From assembly GCF_024623325.1 (NCBI RefSeq), contig NZ_JANJZD010000020.1, forward strand, positions 55,904 through 119,903: a stretch of 64,000 nucleotides of DNA. Reading direction: 5' to 3'. Of the stretch, positions 1 to 9,348 are shown one piece after another; position 1 is the first letter of the stretch; the number at the start of each line of letters is the position of its first letter. This DNA is from Acetatifactor muris. Lineage in GTDB: Bacteria > Bacillota > Clostridia > Lachnospirales > Lachnospiraceae. Below the pieces are notes generated by a model. The model did not search any database, was not told the DNA's origin, and saw only the letters and a program-made list of their open reading frames with translations. Both the position numbers and the translations under genes were made by a program.

Positions 1-405
1 ATGAAGGAAATCGGTGCAAGTCTTGGAGGAGAACAGTCAGGGCACATTATTTTCCTGGATGAGAATACCACAGGAGACGGACTTCTCAGCGCACTTCACC
101 TGCTGCAGGTGATGACGGAGACAGGTAAGAAGCTCTCCGAGCTGGCCGGTATCATGGAAGTATTGCCTCAGGCGCTGATCAATGCAAAAGTGGCCAATCA
201 TAAGAAGGAAAAATATATGGAATACCCTGTGATTGCGGAAGCCATCAGAAAGCTGGAGGAGAAATTCGCGGGAGAAGGCAGAGTACTGATCAGACCTTCA
301 GGAACGGAACCCCTTGTCCGCGTGATGATTGAGGGGAAGGACCAGCAGGTGATTCATCAGGAGGCTGAAAAGCTGGCATGTCTGATCCAGGATGTCATGT
401 TCTAG
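1..405 (+). CDS. glmM: Phosphoglucosamine mutase, 3' end (partial)
   Basis: C-terminal 134 residues of an alpha-D-phosphohexomutase; the gene begins before the window, so the first ATG here is probably internal. GlmM converts glucosamine-6-phosphate to glucosamine-1-phosphate for peptidoglycan precursors. The visible part holds the sugar-binding loop GGEQSGH and the C-terminal phosphate-binding loop RPSGTEPLVRVM, both diagnostic of the superfamily. The catalytic serine loop and metal site lie upstream and cannot be checked. The GEQSGH form favours GlmM over a phosphomannomutase, but this is an inference from the C-terminus only. The HPr gene follows 89 bases downstream. Confidence 0.85.
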   Translation: MKEIGASLGGEQSGHIIFLDENTTGDGLLSALHLLQVMTETGKKLSELAGIMEVLPQALINAKVANHKKEKYMEYPVIAEAIRKLEEKFAGEGRVLIRPSGTEPLVRVMIEGKDQQVIHQEAEKLACLIQDVMF

Positions 406-494
406 GCAAAGGATTATCTGTAAGTGCTTTAAAAGCGTTGACAACAGGGGGGAGCATACTTATGGGGAAGGAATGAGATTGGAGGAAAAGGAAT

Positions 495-758
495 ATGGTA
501 AGCCAGAAAGTAGTGATTAAGAATCTCACCGGTCTGCATCTGCGGCCGGCAGGGATACTCTGCAAGGAAGCCATGCAGTTTAAGGCGCTGATCACTTTTA
601 CGTTCAAAGGAGGCACCGCAAATGCCAAAAGCGTCCTGAGTGTACTGGGGGCATGTGTGAAATGTGGAGATGAGATTGAATTTGTCTGTGAGGGAGAGGA
701 CGAACAGGAAGCACTGAATGCTCTGGTCACAGCAGTAGAAAATGGTTTGGGGGAATAA
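495..758 (+). CDS. ptsH: HPr family phosphocarrier protein
   Basis: 87 residues, the normal HPr length. HPr carries phosphate from enzyme I to sugar-specific EIIA proteins in the cytoplasmic PTS and is a regulator of carbon catabolite repression in Firmicutes. His15 lies in GLHLRPAG with Arg17 two residues on, and Ser46 lies in NAKSVLSV, the position used by HPr kinase, so both phosphorylation sites are present. The ribosome binding site GGAGGAAAAGG directly precedes the ATG. The gene stands alone, with no enzyme I beside it, and ends in a strong terminator. A Crh-like role is unlikely because His15 is kept. Confidence 0.93.
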   Translation: MVSQKVVIKNLTGLHLRPAGILCKEAMQFKALITFTFKGGTANAKSVLSVLGACVKCGDEIEFVCEGEDEQEALNALVTAVENGLGE

Positions 759-790
759 AAAAACGGAATGCCGCGGGCATTCCGTTTTTA
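758..790. terminator. Intrinsic terminator after HPr gene
   Basis: An 11-bp perfect stem (762-772 with 776-786) with a GCG loop is followed by five T residues on the plus strand and preceded by A residues. It can therefore also act for the minus-strand DUF3048 gene, which ends at 851. The position just after the HPr stop codon fits an HPr terminator. Confidence 0.9.
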
Positions 791-850
791 ACTTTGCAGA
801 ATAGATCCATACCAATTCAGTGCCTGCCAGGCCGTGAATAAATTCACCAT

Positions 851-2005
851 TCAGCGGAATGTATAATTATCATCTTCCTTTACAATGCAAATCATGGTTT
901 TTCCGGTATTCAACAGGACTTCATTGCCATAGTCATCGTAAAACCTGGTGGCACCGTAATCGCCGCTTTTCTCCCATTTGACATGAATTCCCTTGCCGTT
1001 GGTGAAGAACCAGCCGTCTCTGGTAGTGTCATGACACTGAAAAGCCAGATACCCGGAACCCAGATCATCGTATTTGACATGCTGAACCAGAATGTTCTTA
1101 AAGGTCAGCTGTTCTCCGGTGAGGGCATCCGCATGGGGACTGTCTGAACCGCCGGAGAGATGCTGGGAACGATAATAAAGCCCGTCCTCTTCATTGTACT
1201 CAAAATAGCAGCGGGTCAGGGGATAACAGCCGGACATATCAATATAAGAGGCATTTTTGGCTTCGCTGTTGTACTGCAGCAGGGTATTGGGAGAGGCCTT
1301 TGTGGCAAAGGAAAAATGGGAGTCATCGGTCAGCCCCCGGTAATTCAGGGAGTATCCTTTTTCACTGATAACCTGGGCCAATCCCTCGCCGGACGCATAA
1401 GTATTGTGCGGGGCTGAACGGTCTCCGGAACGGAAAAAAGCGGCAGCATCCGAACCCAGAGTACCGTCGATATTCTGAGTGGTATCTTCGGCTATCAGCT
1501 CGTTAATGAAGAAAGGACCGCCCATATGCACGATAAAGGCATCCCATTCAAAAGCCCAGTAAGCATAATAAGCACGCAGACTGCGAATATTACCGATTTT
1601 GTCCAGGTTCCTCCAATCCTCATAGACTGCCATCATTCGACTCATGTAACCTTCCACGTTTGCTTCATACAGGATGGATGCCTTTGAAAGGTTATAGTGG
1701 GGAACTGCACCTGTTTCATTGGGAACCATCACAGCGATGGGACGGGTTGCGGCCACACCGGCATCTACCCACTCATTGGTCAGACGACTGCGCACCATAC
1801 CTTCTCTGGGCGGCTGAGAATCGTCTTCCACCACAATGTTGGAAGGAATGCTCTCCGGTGTAGCCGGCTGTGAAGGTACTGCAGGGACGGAAGAAGTCGG
1901 AGGTTCATCCGTGAGAATGGGATTATCTGTATCATTTTCCTGTCCGCAGGCAGTCAGAAGGAAGAAGACAGCCGCAAACAGAAAGAAAAGCTTTATCCTG
2001 CTCAT
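851..2005 (-). CDS. DUF3048 domain lipoprotein (YerB-like)
   Basis: 384 residues. The start is placed at 2005 (MSRIKLFF) because GGAGAA lies 9 bases upstream and a lipoprotein signal follows immediately (hydrophobic run, then LTACGQ with the lipidated Cys near residue 20). A longer frame to 2071 lacks a signal peptide at its start. After a Thr/Pro/Ser-rich linker, the DUF3048 domain spans about residues 80-380, with PIAVMVPNE, RMMAVY and IRSLRAYY as typical stretches. The family includes B. subtilis YerB, an exported protein of unknown function. It is transcribed alone and converges on HPr across a shared terminator. Confidence 0.85.
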   Translation of the reverse strand: MSRIKLFFLFAAVFFLLTACGQENDTDNPILTDEPPTSSVPAVPSQPATPESIPSNIVVEDDSQPPREGMVRSRLTNEWVDAGVAATRPIAVMVPNETGAVPHYNLSKASILYEANVEGYMSRMMAVYEDWRNLDKIGNIRSLRAYYAYWAFEWDAFIVHMGGPFFINELIAEDTTQNIDGTLGSDAAAFFRSGDRSAPHNTYASGEGLAQVISEKGYSLNYRGLTDDSHFSFATKASPNTLLQYNSEAKNASYIDMSGCYPLTRCYFEYNEEDGLYYRSQHLSGGSDSPHADALTGEQLTFKNILVQHVKYDDLGSGYLAFQCHDTTRDGWFFTNGKGIHVKWEKSGDYGATRFYDDYGNEVLLNTGKTMICIVKEDDNYTFR

Positions 2006-2100
2006 AGTACATAATTCTCCTGTCGTATAAGTTCTGCCTTCCATTTTAGCACAAAAAGGAACAGGAGTCATTGCTTTTTCCGGAAAATTAAGAAATAATA

Positions 2101-2137
2101 AAAACCGGGAGTCCCCTGACGGGCACCTCCCGGTTTT
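2101..2137. terminator. Intrinsic terminator
   Basis: An 11-bp perfect inverted repeat, AAAACCGGGAG (2101-2111) with CTCCCGGTTTT (2127-2137), sits between two minus-strand genes. Read on the minus strand it ends in a T run, so it terminates the membrane-protein gene that stops at 2149. Confidence 0.85.
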
Positions 2138-2148
2138 ATCAGCAGGCC

Positions 2149-3261
2149 TCAGCCCTGATTATCAGGAACAGGCTGCTCTGCAACAGGATCCGTTGCAACA
2201 TGTTCGCAGGTATTGTAACGCAGCTGCAGGAACTGAGTACGGTCCTTATTGTATAGTTTTTTCAGTTCATCGGTGTAACCTACCACTACCCAGGGAAGAG
2301 TTGCATTGATATGCGTGAGCATGTCTTTTGCAATGGATTCGTTGGCCACCGGGAAAGTGTGTCCCTTCGGTGTAAGCTCGTCAAAAATCATGATATTGTA
2401 GGTAGTGCCGGTCTTGACACCGTTGGTACGGTGGGTGACAGTAGTCTGATAAGCCCACATCATCTTCGTGTTGGGAATTGCTCTTGCGTTGGAACCCACA
2501 ATATGGTAAGTCATCAGACGGCCAACCTTGAGAATGCCTTTCTTATCGTAGGACTGTGCGTCCCGGTAATCGGCTTCCACAGCGGCTTCGGTATAACCGG
2601 CTGCCGCAATATCCTGGCGCAGCTTTTTCAGAGAGCTGCCTCCGGCTGCCTTCGCAAGTCTGAAGATACCGTAAATCAGCAGTACCATACCGCCGCCGAA
2701 GAGCAGAAGATACAGAACGGTCATGGCTGTCTGACTGCCGTAATCAATGTAATAGGGAAGTGTCATTGCCTCGATATCCGCATCTGTCAGTCCCAGTTCC
2801 TTCATAGTACTCTTAAAGTAAGAATATTCTTCCTTATCCAGCTTTTTGATTTTACCGGTAAAAGGAATTGCCTCGGAGCGGATCTCATTATAAGTATTAT
2901 CTGTCATGGCGTCCATCTGCTTTGCATAGCGGGCGGGAACCTTAATGGTCATATAACGCCAGTCTTCCGCATTGTCATCTCCTGTCCAGATTATGTAATA
3001 GAGATGTGTGGTCTTGACGGAGCCGGTTTTGGTGTTCTTGCTCTGCTCCTCCAGATAGCTGCCGAAATTCTCGGTGAGGTCGACTTTTACCAGCTGATTC
3101 TTGATCTCTTCCGGTTTCAGCTGTGTAAAATCCTTGTAGCCAGCCACCGAATAAAAGGCATCCATGGCATTCCAGCCTGCCAGTCCCAGGCCGATGAGGA
3201 TGCATAGAATGGAAATAAAGATAGAGCCTTTCAGAATTTTTGATTTAAATTCCGCAAACAT
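2149..3261 (-). CDS. Two-TM membrane protein of unknown function (DUF6709-like)
   Basis: 370 residues. A short cytoplasmic N-terminus is followed by TM1 (about residues 12-32), an extracytoplasmic domain of roughly 140 residues, TM2 (about 178-200, rich in Leu and Gly) and a cytoplasmic C-terminal domain of about 165 residues. The architecture and the LYYI-W stretch recall uncharacterised Lachnospiraceae proteins filed under DUF6709, an assignment from memory. No catalytic motif is evident. The start is supported by GGAGGAGAAACC just upstream and by a promoter at 3311-3339. It is monocistronic and divergent from the oligopeptidase gene. Function is not assigned. Confidence 0.7.
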   Translation of the reverse strand: MFAEFKSKILKGSIFISILCILIGLGLAGWNAMDAFYSVAGYKDFTQLKPEEIKNQLVKVDLTENFGSYLEEQSKNTKTGSVKTTHLYYIIWTGDDNAEDWRYMTIKVPARYAKQMDAMTDNTYNEIRSEAIPFTGKIKKLDKEEYSYFKSTMKELGLTDADIEAMTLPYYIDYGSQTAMTVLYLLLFGGGMVLLIYGIFRLAKAAGGSSLKKLRQDIAAAGYTEAAVEADYRDAQSYDKKGILKVGRLMTYHIVGSNARAIPNTKMMWAYQTTVTHRTNGVKTGTTYNIMIFDELTPKGHTFPVANESIAKDMLTHINATLPWVVVGYTDELKKLYNKDRTQFLQLRYNTCEHVATDPVAEQPVPDNQG

Positions 3262-3310
3262 GGTTTCTCCTCCAACTCATATGAAATTTTGTGAAATTCT
3301 CACCTTTTTC

Positions 3311-3339
3311 ATTTTATCATTCTGCTATGTAAAATGCAA
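3311..3339 (-). promoter_or_regulatory. Sigma-A type promoter for the 2149-3261 gene
   Basis: On the minus strand TTGCAT (3334-3339) and TAAAAT (3311-3316) are separated by 17 bp, about 50 bases before the start codon. Divergent from the promoter at 3358-3386. Confidence 0.6.
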
Positions 3340-3357
3340 GATTTCATTATCTGATTA

Positions 3358-3386
3358 TTTACACAAAAGACGGAATCATGTAAAAT
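3358..3386 (+). promoter_or_regulatory. Sigma-A type promoter for the M3 peptidase gene
   Basis: TTTACA (3358-3363), a 17-bp spacer and TAAAAT (3381-3386) lie 94 bases before the peptidase start codon. Confidence 0.65.
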
Positions 3387-3479
3387 AAAGGAAACGATTC
3401 GGCGGGGCACAGAATCGCTGAAAGGAAAGCCCGTATGCAGGGATATACAGGCATAATATAGAGAAAAGAGGAAAAGAGT

Positions 3480-5153
3480 ATGAAGTTTAAGGACATGCCG
3501 TACCAAAGAGTGGATTTCGAACAGGTTGAAAAAGAAATGCAGGGGCTGATGGAAGCGTTTGACAGAGCGCAGAGCGGTGAGGAGCAGTTTGCGGTGCATC
3601 AGAAGTATTATGAGCTGACGGATCAGGTGGGGACCCAGATGACCATAGCGCATATTCGTTTTGATGTGGATACCACCGATGAGTTTTACAGTAAGGAACA
3701 GGATTACTACAATGAAAAAAGGCCGATTCTGCATAATCTGATGCTGGCGTATGAGAATAAGCTGTACGAATCCCCCTACCGTGCTTATCTTGAGGAGAAG
3801 ATCGGGGCCGTGGCCTTTAAGAATATGGAGCTGGCCCGGAAATCCATGGATGAGAAGCTGATTCCTCTGATGCAGGAGGAAAATGTCCTGAAGACAGAGT
3901 ATAATAAACTGATTGCAGGGGCTAAGATTGCGTTTGAAGGCAAGGAGCTGAATCTGTCTCTGCTTCGTCCTTACCTGGTACATTCGGACAGAAATGTCAG
4001 AGCGGCGGCATACAGGAAGCAGAGTGAGTTTTTTGCGGAAAATGCGGAAAAACTGGATGAAATTTTTGACAGGCTGGTGAAAAACCGCACCGCTCAGGCC
4101 CGCGAAATGGGCTATGAGAATTATCTGGAGCTGGGTTATTACCGGATGAGACGCAATTGTTATGGACGGGAGGAAGTGGAAGCCTTCCGCAGCCAGATTA
4201 AGGAATCCTTTGTGCCCTTTGCGGAAAAGCTTCATGACCGCAGGCGGAAGCGGCTGGGTCTGGACAAACTGAGCTATATTGATGCCGCGGTATATTTCAG
4301 GGAGGGAAATCCTGCGCCCTTCGGCACACCGGAAGAAATCCTGGCAGCAGGGCAGAAAATGTATCATGAACTGTCTCCCGAGACAGGTGAATTTTATGAT
4401 TTTATGATGGAGAACGAACTCTTTGATGTATTGGGGCGCAAGACAAAACGGGCCGGCGGTTACATGACCTATATGCCTGTATATAATTCACCTTTCGTAT
4501 TTGCCAATTTTAACGGCACCAGCGGGGATGTGGATGTCATCACCCATGAATGCGGACATGCTTTCCAGGGATACCTTTCCGGCAGGGACCCTATCCGTGA
4601 GCATTCGGACATCACCATGGAGACGGCGGAAATCCACTCCATGTCCATGGAATTCTTCACCCAGGACTGGATGGAGCTATTCTTCGGAGAACGGGCGAAG
4701 GATTATATTGAAATGCATCTGGAGGATTCGGCAGCCTTTATTCCATATGGATGTATGGTGGATGAATTCCAGCATATCGTATATGAGAATCCGGAGATGA
4801 CGCCGGAGGAGAGGCACAGAGCATGGCTTGAGCTGGAAAAGGTATACAGACCTCACCAGGATTACGGCGATGATATTTTCTTTGCAAAGGGCGCATTCTG
4901 GCAGAAGCAGCAGCATATTTACAATTCACCTTTCTATTATATCGACTATAGCCTGGCACAGATCTGCGCGCTGCAGTATAAGGTGAAGATGGACGCGGAC
5001 TTTGACGGGGCCTGGGAAAGTTATCTGAAACTGTGCAGGCTTTCCGCAAGTGATTTTTACACCAATATGGTCAGAGAGGCAGGCCTGACAAGTCCTTTTG
5101 AACCGGGCTGTGTGAAAAATATTGTGGAAAAACTTGAAAAATATGTGAAATAG
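3480..5153 (+). CDS. M3 family oligoendopeptidase (PepF-type)
   Basis: 557 residues, the normal size for the short Clostridial PepF/M3 peptidases. These cytoplasmic zinc metallopeptidases cut short peptides. The zinc site HECGH lies at about residues 356-360 in VITHECGHAFQG, with the downstream Glu in the MSMEFF helix. The helical N-terminal half and the C-terminal YxxYxSPFYYIDYSLA-like stretch (written here IYNSPFYYIDYSLAQ) are typical of the family. GAGGAAAAGAG precedes the ATG. It is transcribed from its own promoter, divergent from a membrane protein. Substrate preference cannot be read from the sequence. Confidence 0.93.
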   Translation: MKFKDMPYQRVDFEQVEKEMQGLMEAFDRAQSGEEQFAVHQKYYELTDQVGTQMTIAHIRFDVDTTDEFYSKEQDYYNEKRPILHNLMLAYENKLYESPYRAYLEEKIGAVAFKNMELARKSMDEKLIPLMQEENVLKTEYNKLIAGAKIAFEGKELNLSLLRPYLVHSDRNVRAAAYRKQSEFFAENAEKLDEIFDRLVKNRTAQAREMGYENYLELGYYRMRRNCYGREEVEAFRSQIKESFVPFAEKLHDRRRKRLGLDKLSYIDAAVYFREGNPAPFGTPEEILAAGQKMYHELSPETGEFYDFMMENELFDVLGRKTKRAGGYMTYMPVYNSPFVFANFNGTSGDVDVITHECGHAFQGYLSGRDPIREHSDITMETAEIHSMSMEFFTQDWMELFFGERAKDYIEMHLEDSAAFIPYGCMVDEFQHIVYENPEMTPEERHRAWLELEKVYRPHQDYGDDIFFAKGAFWQKQQHIYNSPFYYIDYSLAQICALQYKVKMDADFDGAWESYLKLCRLSASDFYTNMVREAGLTSPFEPGCVKNIVEKLEKYVK

Positions 5154-5260
5154 CTTCACATTTTACAGGAAATACGGTAGAATAGAGGACATGGTCCCGG
5201 GGTGAAACTGTCCTCCGGGAATCGGAGAAAATTATGGTCTGATGGGAGGAGACATTTATC

Positions 5261-6919
5261 ATGTCCAAAAAGGAAACACAGAATACCGGGGACAAGCCGG
5301 AAAAGATAGTTACAAAATATGACCTGAAAGTGCAGCGGAGAAAAGAAGAAAAGGAAAAGGCGCGCAGGGATGAGAGAGTCGGCAGAATCATTGGTATTGC
5401 GCTGCTGGCAGTGCTGGTATGCTTTGTGGCGTCCTTTCCCATTCGAAATTATCTCACCATAAACGGCAGCTATATCAAGGTAAGCGGAGAGAACGTATCA
5501 AAGGTTGAATTTGACTATCATTATCAGGTGGCCAGCAGCGATTATATCAACCAGTACGGAGCGTATCTGTCTTATTTTGGACTGGACTTAAGCCGCGATG
5601 TCAGGACACAGATGTATTCTGACACCCTTACATGGGGGGACTTTTTTGATGAGCTGGCTGTGGACAACATCGCTCGTGAGAAGGCATTGCTGAATGCGGC
5701 GAAAGAAGAAGGATTCGCCCATGATGTTACCGCAGAGTACGACGAGTACAGAGAGCAGCTGAAGGAAGCAGCTTCCGAGGCGGACACCACAGTGAAGGAA
5801 TATGTGAAGCAGCTTTACGGCCCCTATGCCACGGAAGGCAGAGTGAAATCTTACATTCAGACGGGCATGTATCTCAATGCATATACAGAACTGCTTGGAG
5901 AGCGCATGACGCCTGCCATGGAGGAAATCCAGGAGCACTATGATAACAATAAGGCAGACTATGATTCAGTGGATTACTATCTGGCGTCGGTAGATGCGGA
6001 GCTGCCCACAGAGCCTACAGAGCTGGCCGATCCGGTGGAAGAGACGGAAGGAACAGAGGGCGAAAGTGAAGGGGAAGAGGGCACAGAAGAGGCTTATCAG
6101 CCTTCTGAAGCGGAAATTGAAGCTGCCATGAAGCTGGCAAAGGCGGAAGCCGACAAACTGGAGAAGACAATTCAGGCCGACGGAGAGCTGAACACCAACA
6201 GAAAACGTTCTGCTGTTACCAGTGTCCTGAAAGACTGGCTGTTCGATGAGGAAAGGAAAGCCGGAGATACCACAGTGGTGGAAGACAGCACACTCCGCCG
6301 GTATTATGTGGTGCAGTTCGAAAAACGCTATCTGGATGAGACACCTTCTTCGGATATCCGTGTGGTGGTGACCGCCGGAGACAATGCGCAGGCGATTCTG
6401 GATGAATGGAAGAACGGCGATGCCACGGAAGAGAGCTTTACAGCACTCTGTGAAAAGTATAATGACCCTTCCGTATTCAGTGCAGAAGGTGGTCTGCTGG
6501 AAGGTGTGATGCCTTCCGGTGTACCGGAAGAGCTGGGAGACTGGATCAGTGAAGGCGGACGTACCGCAGGTGACACTGCTGTCATATCCCCTGCGACGGA
6601 AGACAATACTTATGTGGTATATTATGCAGGGAACAATGATCCGGAGTGGGTTCTGAGTATCCGGAATACCCTGTTAAGCCAGAAATTATCGGAATATATG
6701 GAGACCACAGTGGGTGAAATCAATGTGGAGGACCCGAAGGAAAATCTGCGTTATCTGAAGGTGCGGGCTGAAGCGGAAGCTGCTGCGGAAAGCGAAGCAC
6801 AAAATGACGGGTCGGAGGAAGGAGAATCCGGTGCGTCATCGGCAGAGAGCAGTGAGGATGGTTCTGAAGAATCCGGAGAAGGCTCGGAAGCCGGAACGGA
6901 GAGCTCCGGGGAATCGTGA
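5261..6919 (+). CDS. Membrane-anchored SurA/PrsA-like foldase
   Basis: 552 residues. A charged cytoplasmic N-terminus (about 40 residues, Lys/Glu-rich) is followed by one membrane segment (about 42-63) and an extracytoplasmic body. Residues about 75-250 match the SurA N-terminal chaperone-like helical region. An acidic Glu/Thr linker (about 255-285) precedes a degenerate parvulin-type prolyl isomerase region (about 350-460). The last 50 residues are a Ser/Glu/Gly tail. Such proteins help secreted proteins fold outside the membrane. There is no lipobox, so unlike PrsA the anchor is a transmembrane helix. Enzymatic isomerase activity is uncertain. GGGAGGAGA precedes the ATG and a terminator follows. 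Confidence 0.75.
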   Translation: MSKKETQNTGDKPEKIVTKYDLKVQRRKEEKEKARRDERVGRIIGIALLAVLVCFVASFPIRNYLTINGSYIKVSGENVSKVEFDYHYQVASSDYINQYGAYLSYFGLDLSRDVRTQMYSDTLTWGDFFDELAVDNIAREKALLNAAKEEGFAHDVTAEYDEYREQLKEAASEADTTVKEYVKQLYGPYATEGRVKSYIQTGMYLNAYTELLGERMTPAMEEIQEHYDNNKADYDSVDYYLASVDAELPTEPTELADPVEETEGTEGESEGEEGTEEAYQPSEAEIEAAMKLAKAEADKLEKTIQADGELNTNRKRSAVTSVLKDWLFDEERKAGDTTVVEDSTLRRYYVVQFEKRYLDETPSSDIRVVVTAGDNAQAILDEWKNGDATEESFTALCEKYNDPSVFSAEGGLLEGVMPSGVPEELGDWISEGGRTAGDTAVISPATEDNTYVVYYAGNNDPEWVLSIRNTLLSQKLSEYMETTVGEINVEDPKENLRYLKVRAEAEAAAESEAQNDGSEEGESGASSAESSEDGSEESGEGSEAGTESSGES

Positions 6920-6964
6920 GAGTGCGGTCGGTATTCTGACAGGCATCAGAGCGGAGGGAGTAAG

Positions 6965-6990
6965 AGGCGGTGTTTTCACACCGCCTTTTC
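6965..6990 (+). terminator. Intrinsic terminator after the foldase gene
   Basis: A 9-bp stem, AGGCGGTGT (6965-6973) with ACACCGCCT (6978-6986), has a 4-base loop and is followed by a T run. Confidence 0.88.
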
Positions 6991-7067
6991 AAATCACTAT
7001 ACAACAGAATCTTCACGGGGCATGAATTCTGATGCTGAGACGGACAGGACAGAAAGGTCTGACGGAC

Positions 7068-7880
7068 ATGGAGAGAAAAGCGCTGGTGCTGGATATTGAC
7101 GGCACCCTGACAAATTCAAATAAAGAAATCAGTCCTGCCACAGGAGCCGGCATCCGGAAGGTTCTGGAGAGCGGACATCTGGTGGTGCTGGCTTCCGGAC
7201 GGCCGGCGTACGGAATGCGCCGTTATGCCGGGGAACTGGAGCTGAAAAAGTATGGGGGCTATCTGCTGTCTCATAACGGAGCACGCATTGTAGCCTGCGG
7301 CACCGGGGAAGTGGTTTATCAGAAGGCAGTGCCCGGGGATTTGCTGCCGGTGCTGTATGAATTTGCACAGAAGCACGACTGCGGCCTGGCCACCCATTCG
7401 GAAGATACGGTGATTTCAGCCTTTGCACCGGACCGGTATGTAACGCTGGAAGCACATATCAACGATATGCCCATAATGCAGCCGGAAGATTTCGTAGGGT
7501 ATGTGAATTTTCCTGTCTATAAATGCTTTATGACTGCGGAGGCAGAAAGGGCTGCAATGCTGGAGAAGAAGCTGCAGGAGCGGTGCGGGACACGGGCGGC
7601 GGCAGGTCGATCCGAGCCGTTTTTTATTGAGATTGTGCCTGCCAGTGTGGATAAGGGAGATTCCCTGGGAAAACTGATGGAAATGCTGGGGATAAAGCGG
7701 GAAAATGTCATCTGCTGCGGAGATGGATTTAACGATTTGTCCATGATACGGTATGCCGGTCTGGGAGTTGCCATGGGAAATGCCCAGCCTGTCCTGAAGG
7801 AAGCAGCAGACTATGTGACCGCAGGGAATGACGAAGACGGTGTGGCAGAGGTAATCAGGAAATTTATATTGAAAGAGTGA
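7068..7880 (+). CDS. Cof-type HAD-IIB family phosphatase
   Basis: 270 residues. Motif I DIDGTLT holds the nucleophile Asp and general acid Asp near the N-terminus, a conserved Lys follows in the VDKGDSL stretch, and motif IV is GDGFNDLSM. The large C2B cap between motifs II and III marks the Cof/YidA branch, which dephosphorylates sugar phosphates and other small phosphates in the cytoplasm. The start is placed at 7068 rather than 7032 because GAAAGG lies 10 bases before it and motif I normally begins within ten residues. It sits 10 bases before cca and is probably cotranscribed with it. The substrate cannot be specified. Confidence 0.9.
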   Translation: MERKALVLDIDGTLTNSNKEISPATGAGIRKVLESGHLVVLASGRPAYGMRRYAGELELKKYGGYLLSHNGARIVACGTGEVVYQKAVPGDLLPVLYEFAQKHDCGLATHSEDTVISAFAPDRYVTLEAHINDMPIMQPEDFVGYVNFPVYKCFMTAEAERAAMLEKKLQERCGTRAAAGRSEPFFIEIVPASVDKGDSLGKLMEMLGIKRENVICCGDGFNDLSMIRYAGLGVAMGNAQPVLKEAADYVTAGNDEDGVAEVIRKFILKE

Positions 7881-7890
7881 CGGGAAGCAG

Positions 7891-9255
7891 ATGATGTGTG
7901 ATATCAGGATAACAATACCGGAAAAAGGGCAGGCTATCATAAACACAATCAGAAACGCGGGCTTTGAAGCGTATATAGTGGGCGGATGCGTGCGGGATTC
8001 CCTTCTGGGCAGGAAGCCGGAGGACTGGGATATTACCACTTCTGCCAGACCGGAACAGGTGAAGGCGCTCTTCCCGCGCACTGTTGACACCGGGCTGCAG
8101 CATGGTACGGTGACGGTGATGATGAACGGGGAAGGGTTTGAGGTGACCACATATCGGATTGACGGAGAGTATGAGGACAGCCGGCATCCCAGCGAAGTGA
8201 TTTTTACCCCGGACCTGGAAGAGGACTTAAGGCGCAGAGACCTGACTATCAATGCCATGGCCTATAACGAGGAAGAAGGACTGGTGGACAAATTCGGCGG
8301 CATGGAGGACCTGGAAGCCGGGATCGTCCGATGTGTGGGCAGAGCGGAGGAACGTTTTCGGGAGGATGCCCTGCGGATTCTGCGGGCAGTTCGCTTTTCG
8401 GCGCAGCTGGGATTTTCCATAGAGGAAGAGACGCTGGCGGCAGCGGCTGAGCTGGCATATACCTTAAATCGCATCAGCGCCGAGAGAATCCAGACAGAGC
8501 TGGTGAAGCTGATGGTTTCTCCCCATCCGGAGTATCTGCGGACTGCTTATGACATTGGCGTCACAAAAGTGTTTTTCCCTGAGTTTGACAGGGCCATGGA
8601 GACGGAACAAAGGCATGTTCACCATTGCTATAATGTGGGAGAGCATATTCTGCACTCGCTGTGTCATGTGAGGGCGGATAAGGTGCTTCGCCTGGCCATG
8701 CTGTTTCACGACATCGGAAAACCGGAGGTTCTGACGGTGGACGGCGAGGGGGTCACTCATTTCCATAATCATGCCCCGGTCAGCGCAGAGCTGGCGGAAA
8801 AGGTTCTGAAGAGACTTAAATTCGACAATGATACCATTAGCCGGGTGTGCAGACTGGTATTATACCATGATTACGGCAGCGGGGCATCTCCCGATATGCG
8901 GATGGTGCGGAGAGCAATACACAAAATCGGCGAGGAGGCATTTCCGGATTTATTCGAGGTAAAGCAGGCGGATTTCCTGGCTCAGAGTGAATACCAGAGG
9001 GAGGAAAAGCTGGAGAGAGTGGAGCAGTGGCGGAAGCTCTATGAAGAAATTCTGGAAAAGCAGCAGTGTGTGTCCCTGAAAACCCTTGCTGTGAAGGGGG
9101 CCGATCTGATTGCTGTTGGCTGGAAGCCCGGAAAGCAGCTGGGGGCGGTTCTGCAGAAGCTGCTGGAAATGGTTCTGGAGGAACCGGCATGCAATACCAG
9201 AGCGTGTCTGCTGGAGGAGGCTCAACGACTTTTGAGGCTGGAAAGCAGAGAATGA
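7891..9255 (+). CDS. cca: CCA tRNA nucleotidyltransferase
   Basis: 454 residues. This class II nucleotidyltransferase adds CCA to tRNA 3' ends, an important step here because the Tyr and Leu tRNA genes in this window do not encode CCA. The catalytic head has GGCVRDSLLG (31-40) and the metal-binding DWD (45-47). The conserved RRDLTINAMAYN motif follows at about 112-123, and the nucleotide-selecting helix includes EDALRILRAVRFSAQLGF. The C-terminal half contains an HD domain (MLFHDIGKPE, HDYGSG), found in many bacterial CCA enzymes and sometimes active as a phosphatase or phosphodiesterase. It lies close behind the HAD phosphatase gene. Confidence 0.95.
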   Translation: MMCDIRITIPEKGQAIINTIRNAGFEAYIVGGCVRDSLLGRKPEDWDITTSARPEQVKALFPRTVDTGLQHGTVTVMMNGEGFEVTTYRIDGEYEDSRHPSEVIFTPDLEEDLRRRDLTINAMAYNEEEGLVDKFGGMEDLEAGIVRCVGRAEERFREDALRILRAVRFSAQLGFSIEEETLAAAAELAYTLNRISAERIQTELVKLMVSPHPEYLRTAYDIGVTKVFFPEFDRAMETEQRHVHHCYNVGEHILHSLCHVRADKVLRLAMLFHDIGKPEVLTVDGEGVTHFHNHAPVSAELAEKVLKRLKFDNDTISRVCRLVLYHDYGSGASPDMRMVRRAIHKIGEEAFPDLFEVKQADFLAQSEYQREEKLERVEQWRKLYEEILEKQQCVSLKTLAVKGADLIAVGWKPGKQLGAVLQKLLEMVLEEPACNTRACLLEEAQRLLRLESRE

Positions 9256-9348
9256 TTTCATACTTTCAGGTATTTTCTCATATGATAGGTTATGAACCGG
9301 ACTGGACGCGGTGCGGTGACGTGAGAAACCAATCAGGAGGGGCCGGAA

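Noticed and set aside
2311..3207. A 298-codon plus-strand frame opposite the two-TM membrane protein
   Set aside because: The minus-strand gene has a good ribosome binding site, promoter and membrane architecture. The plus frame has none of these.
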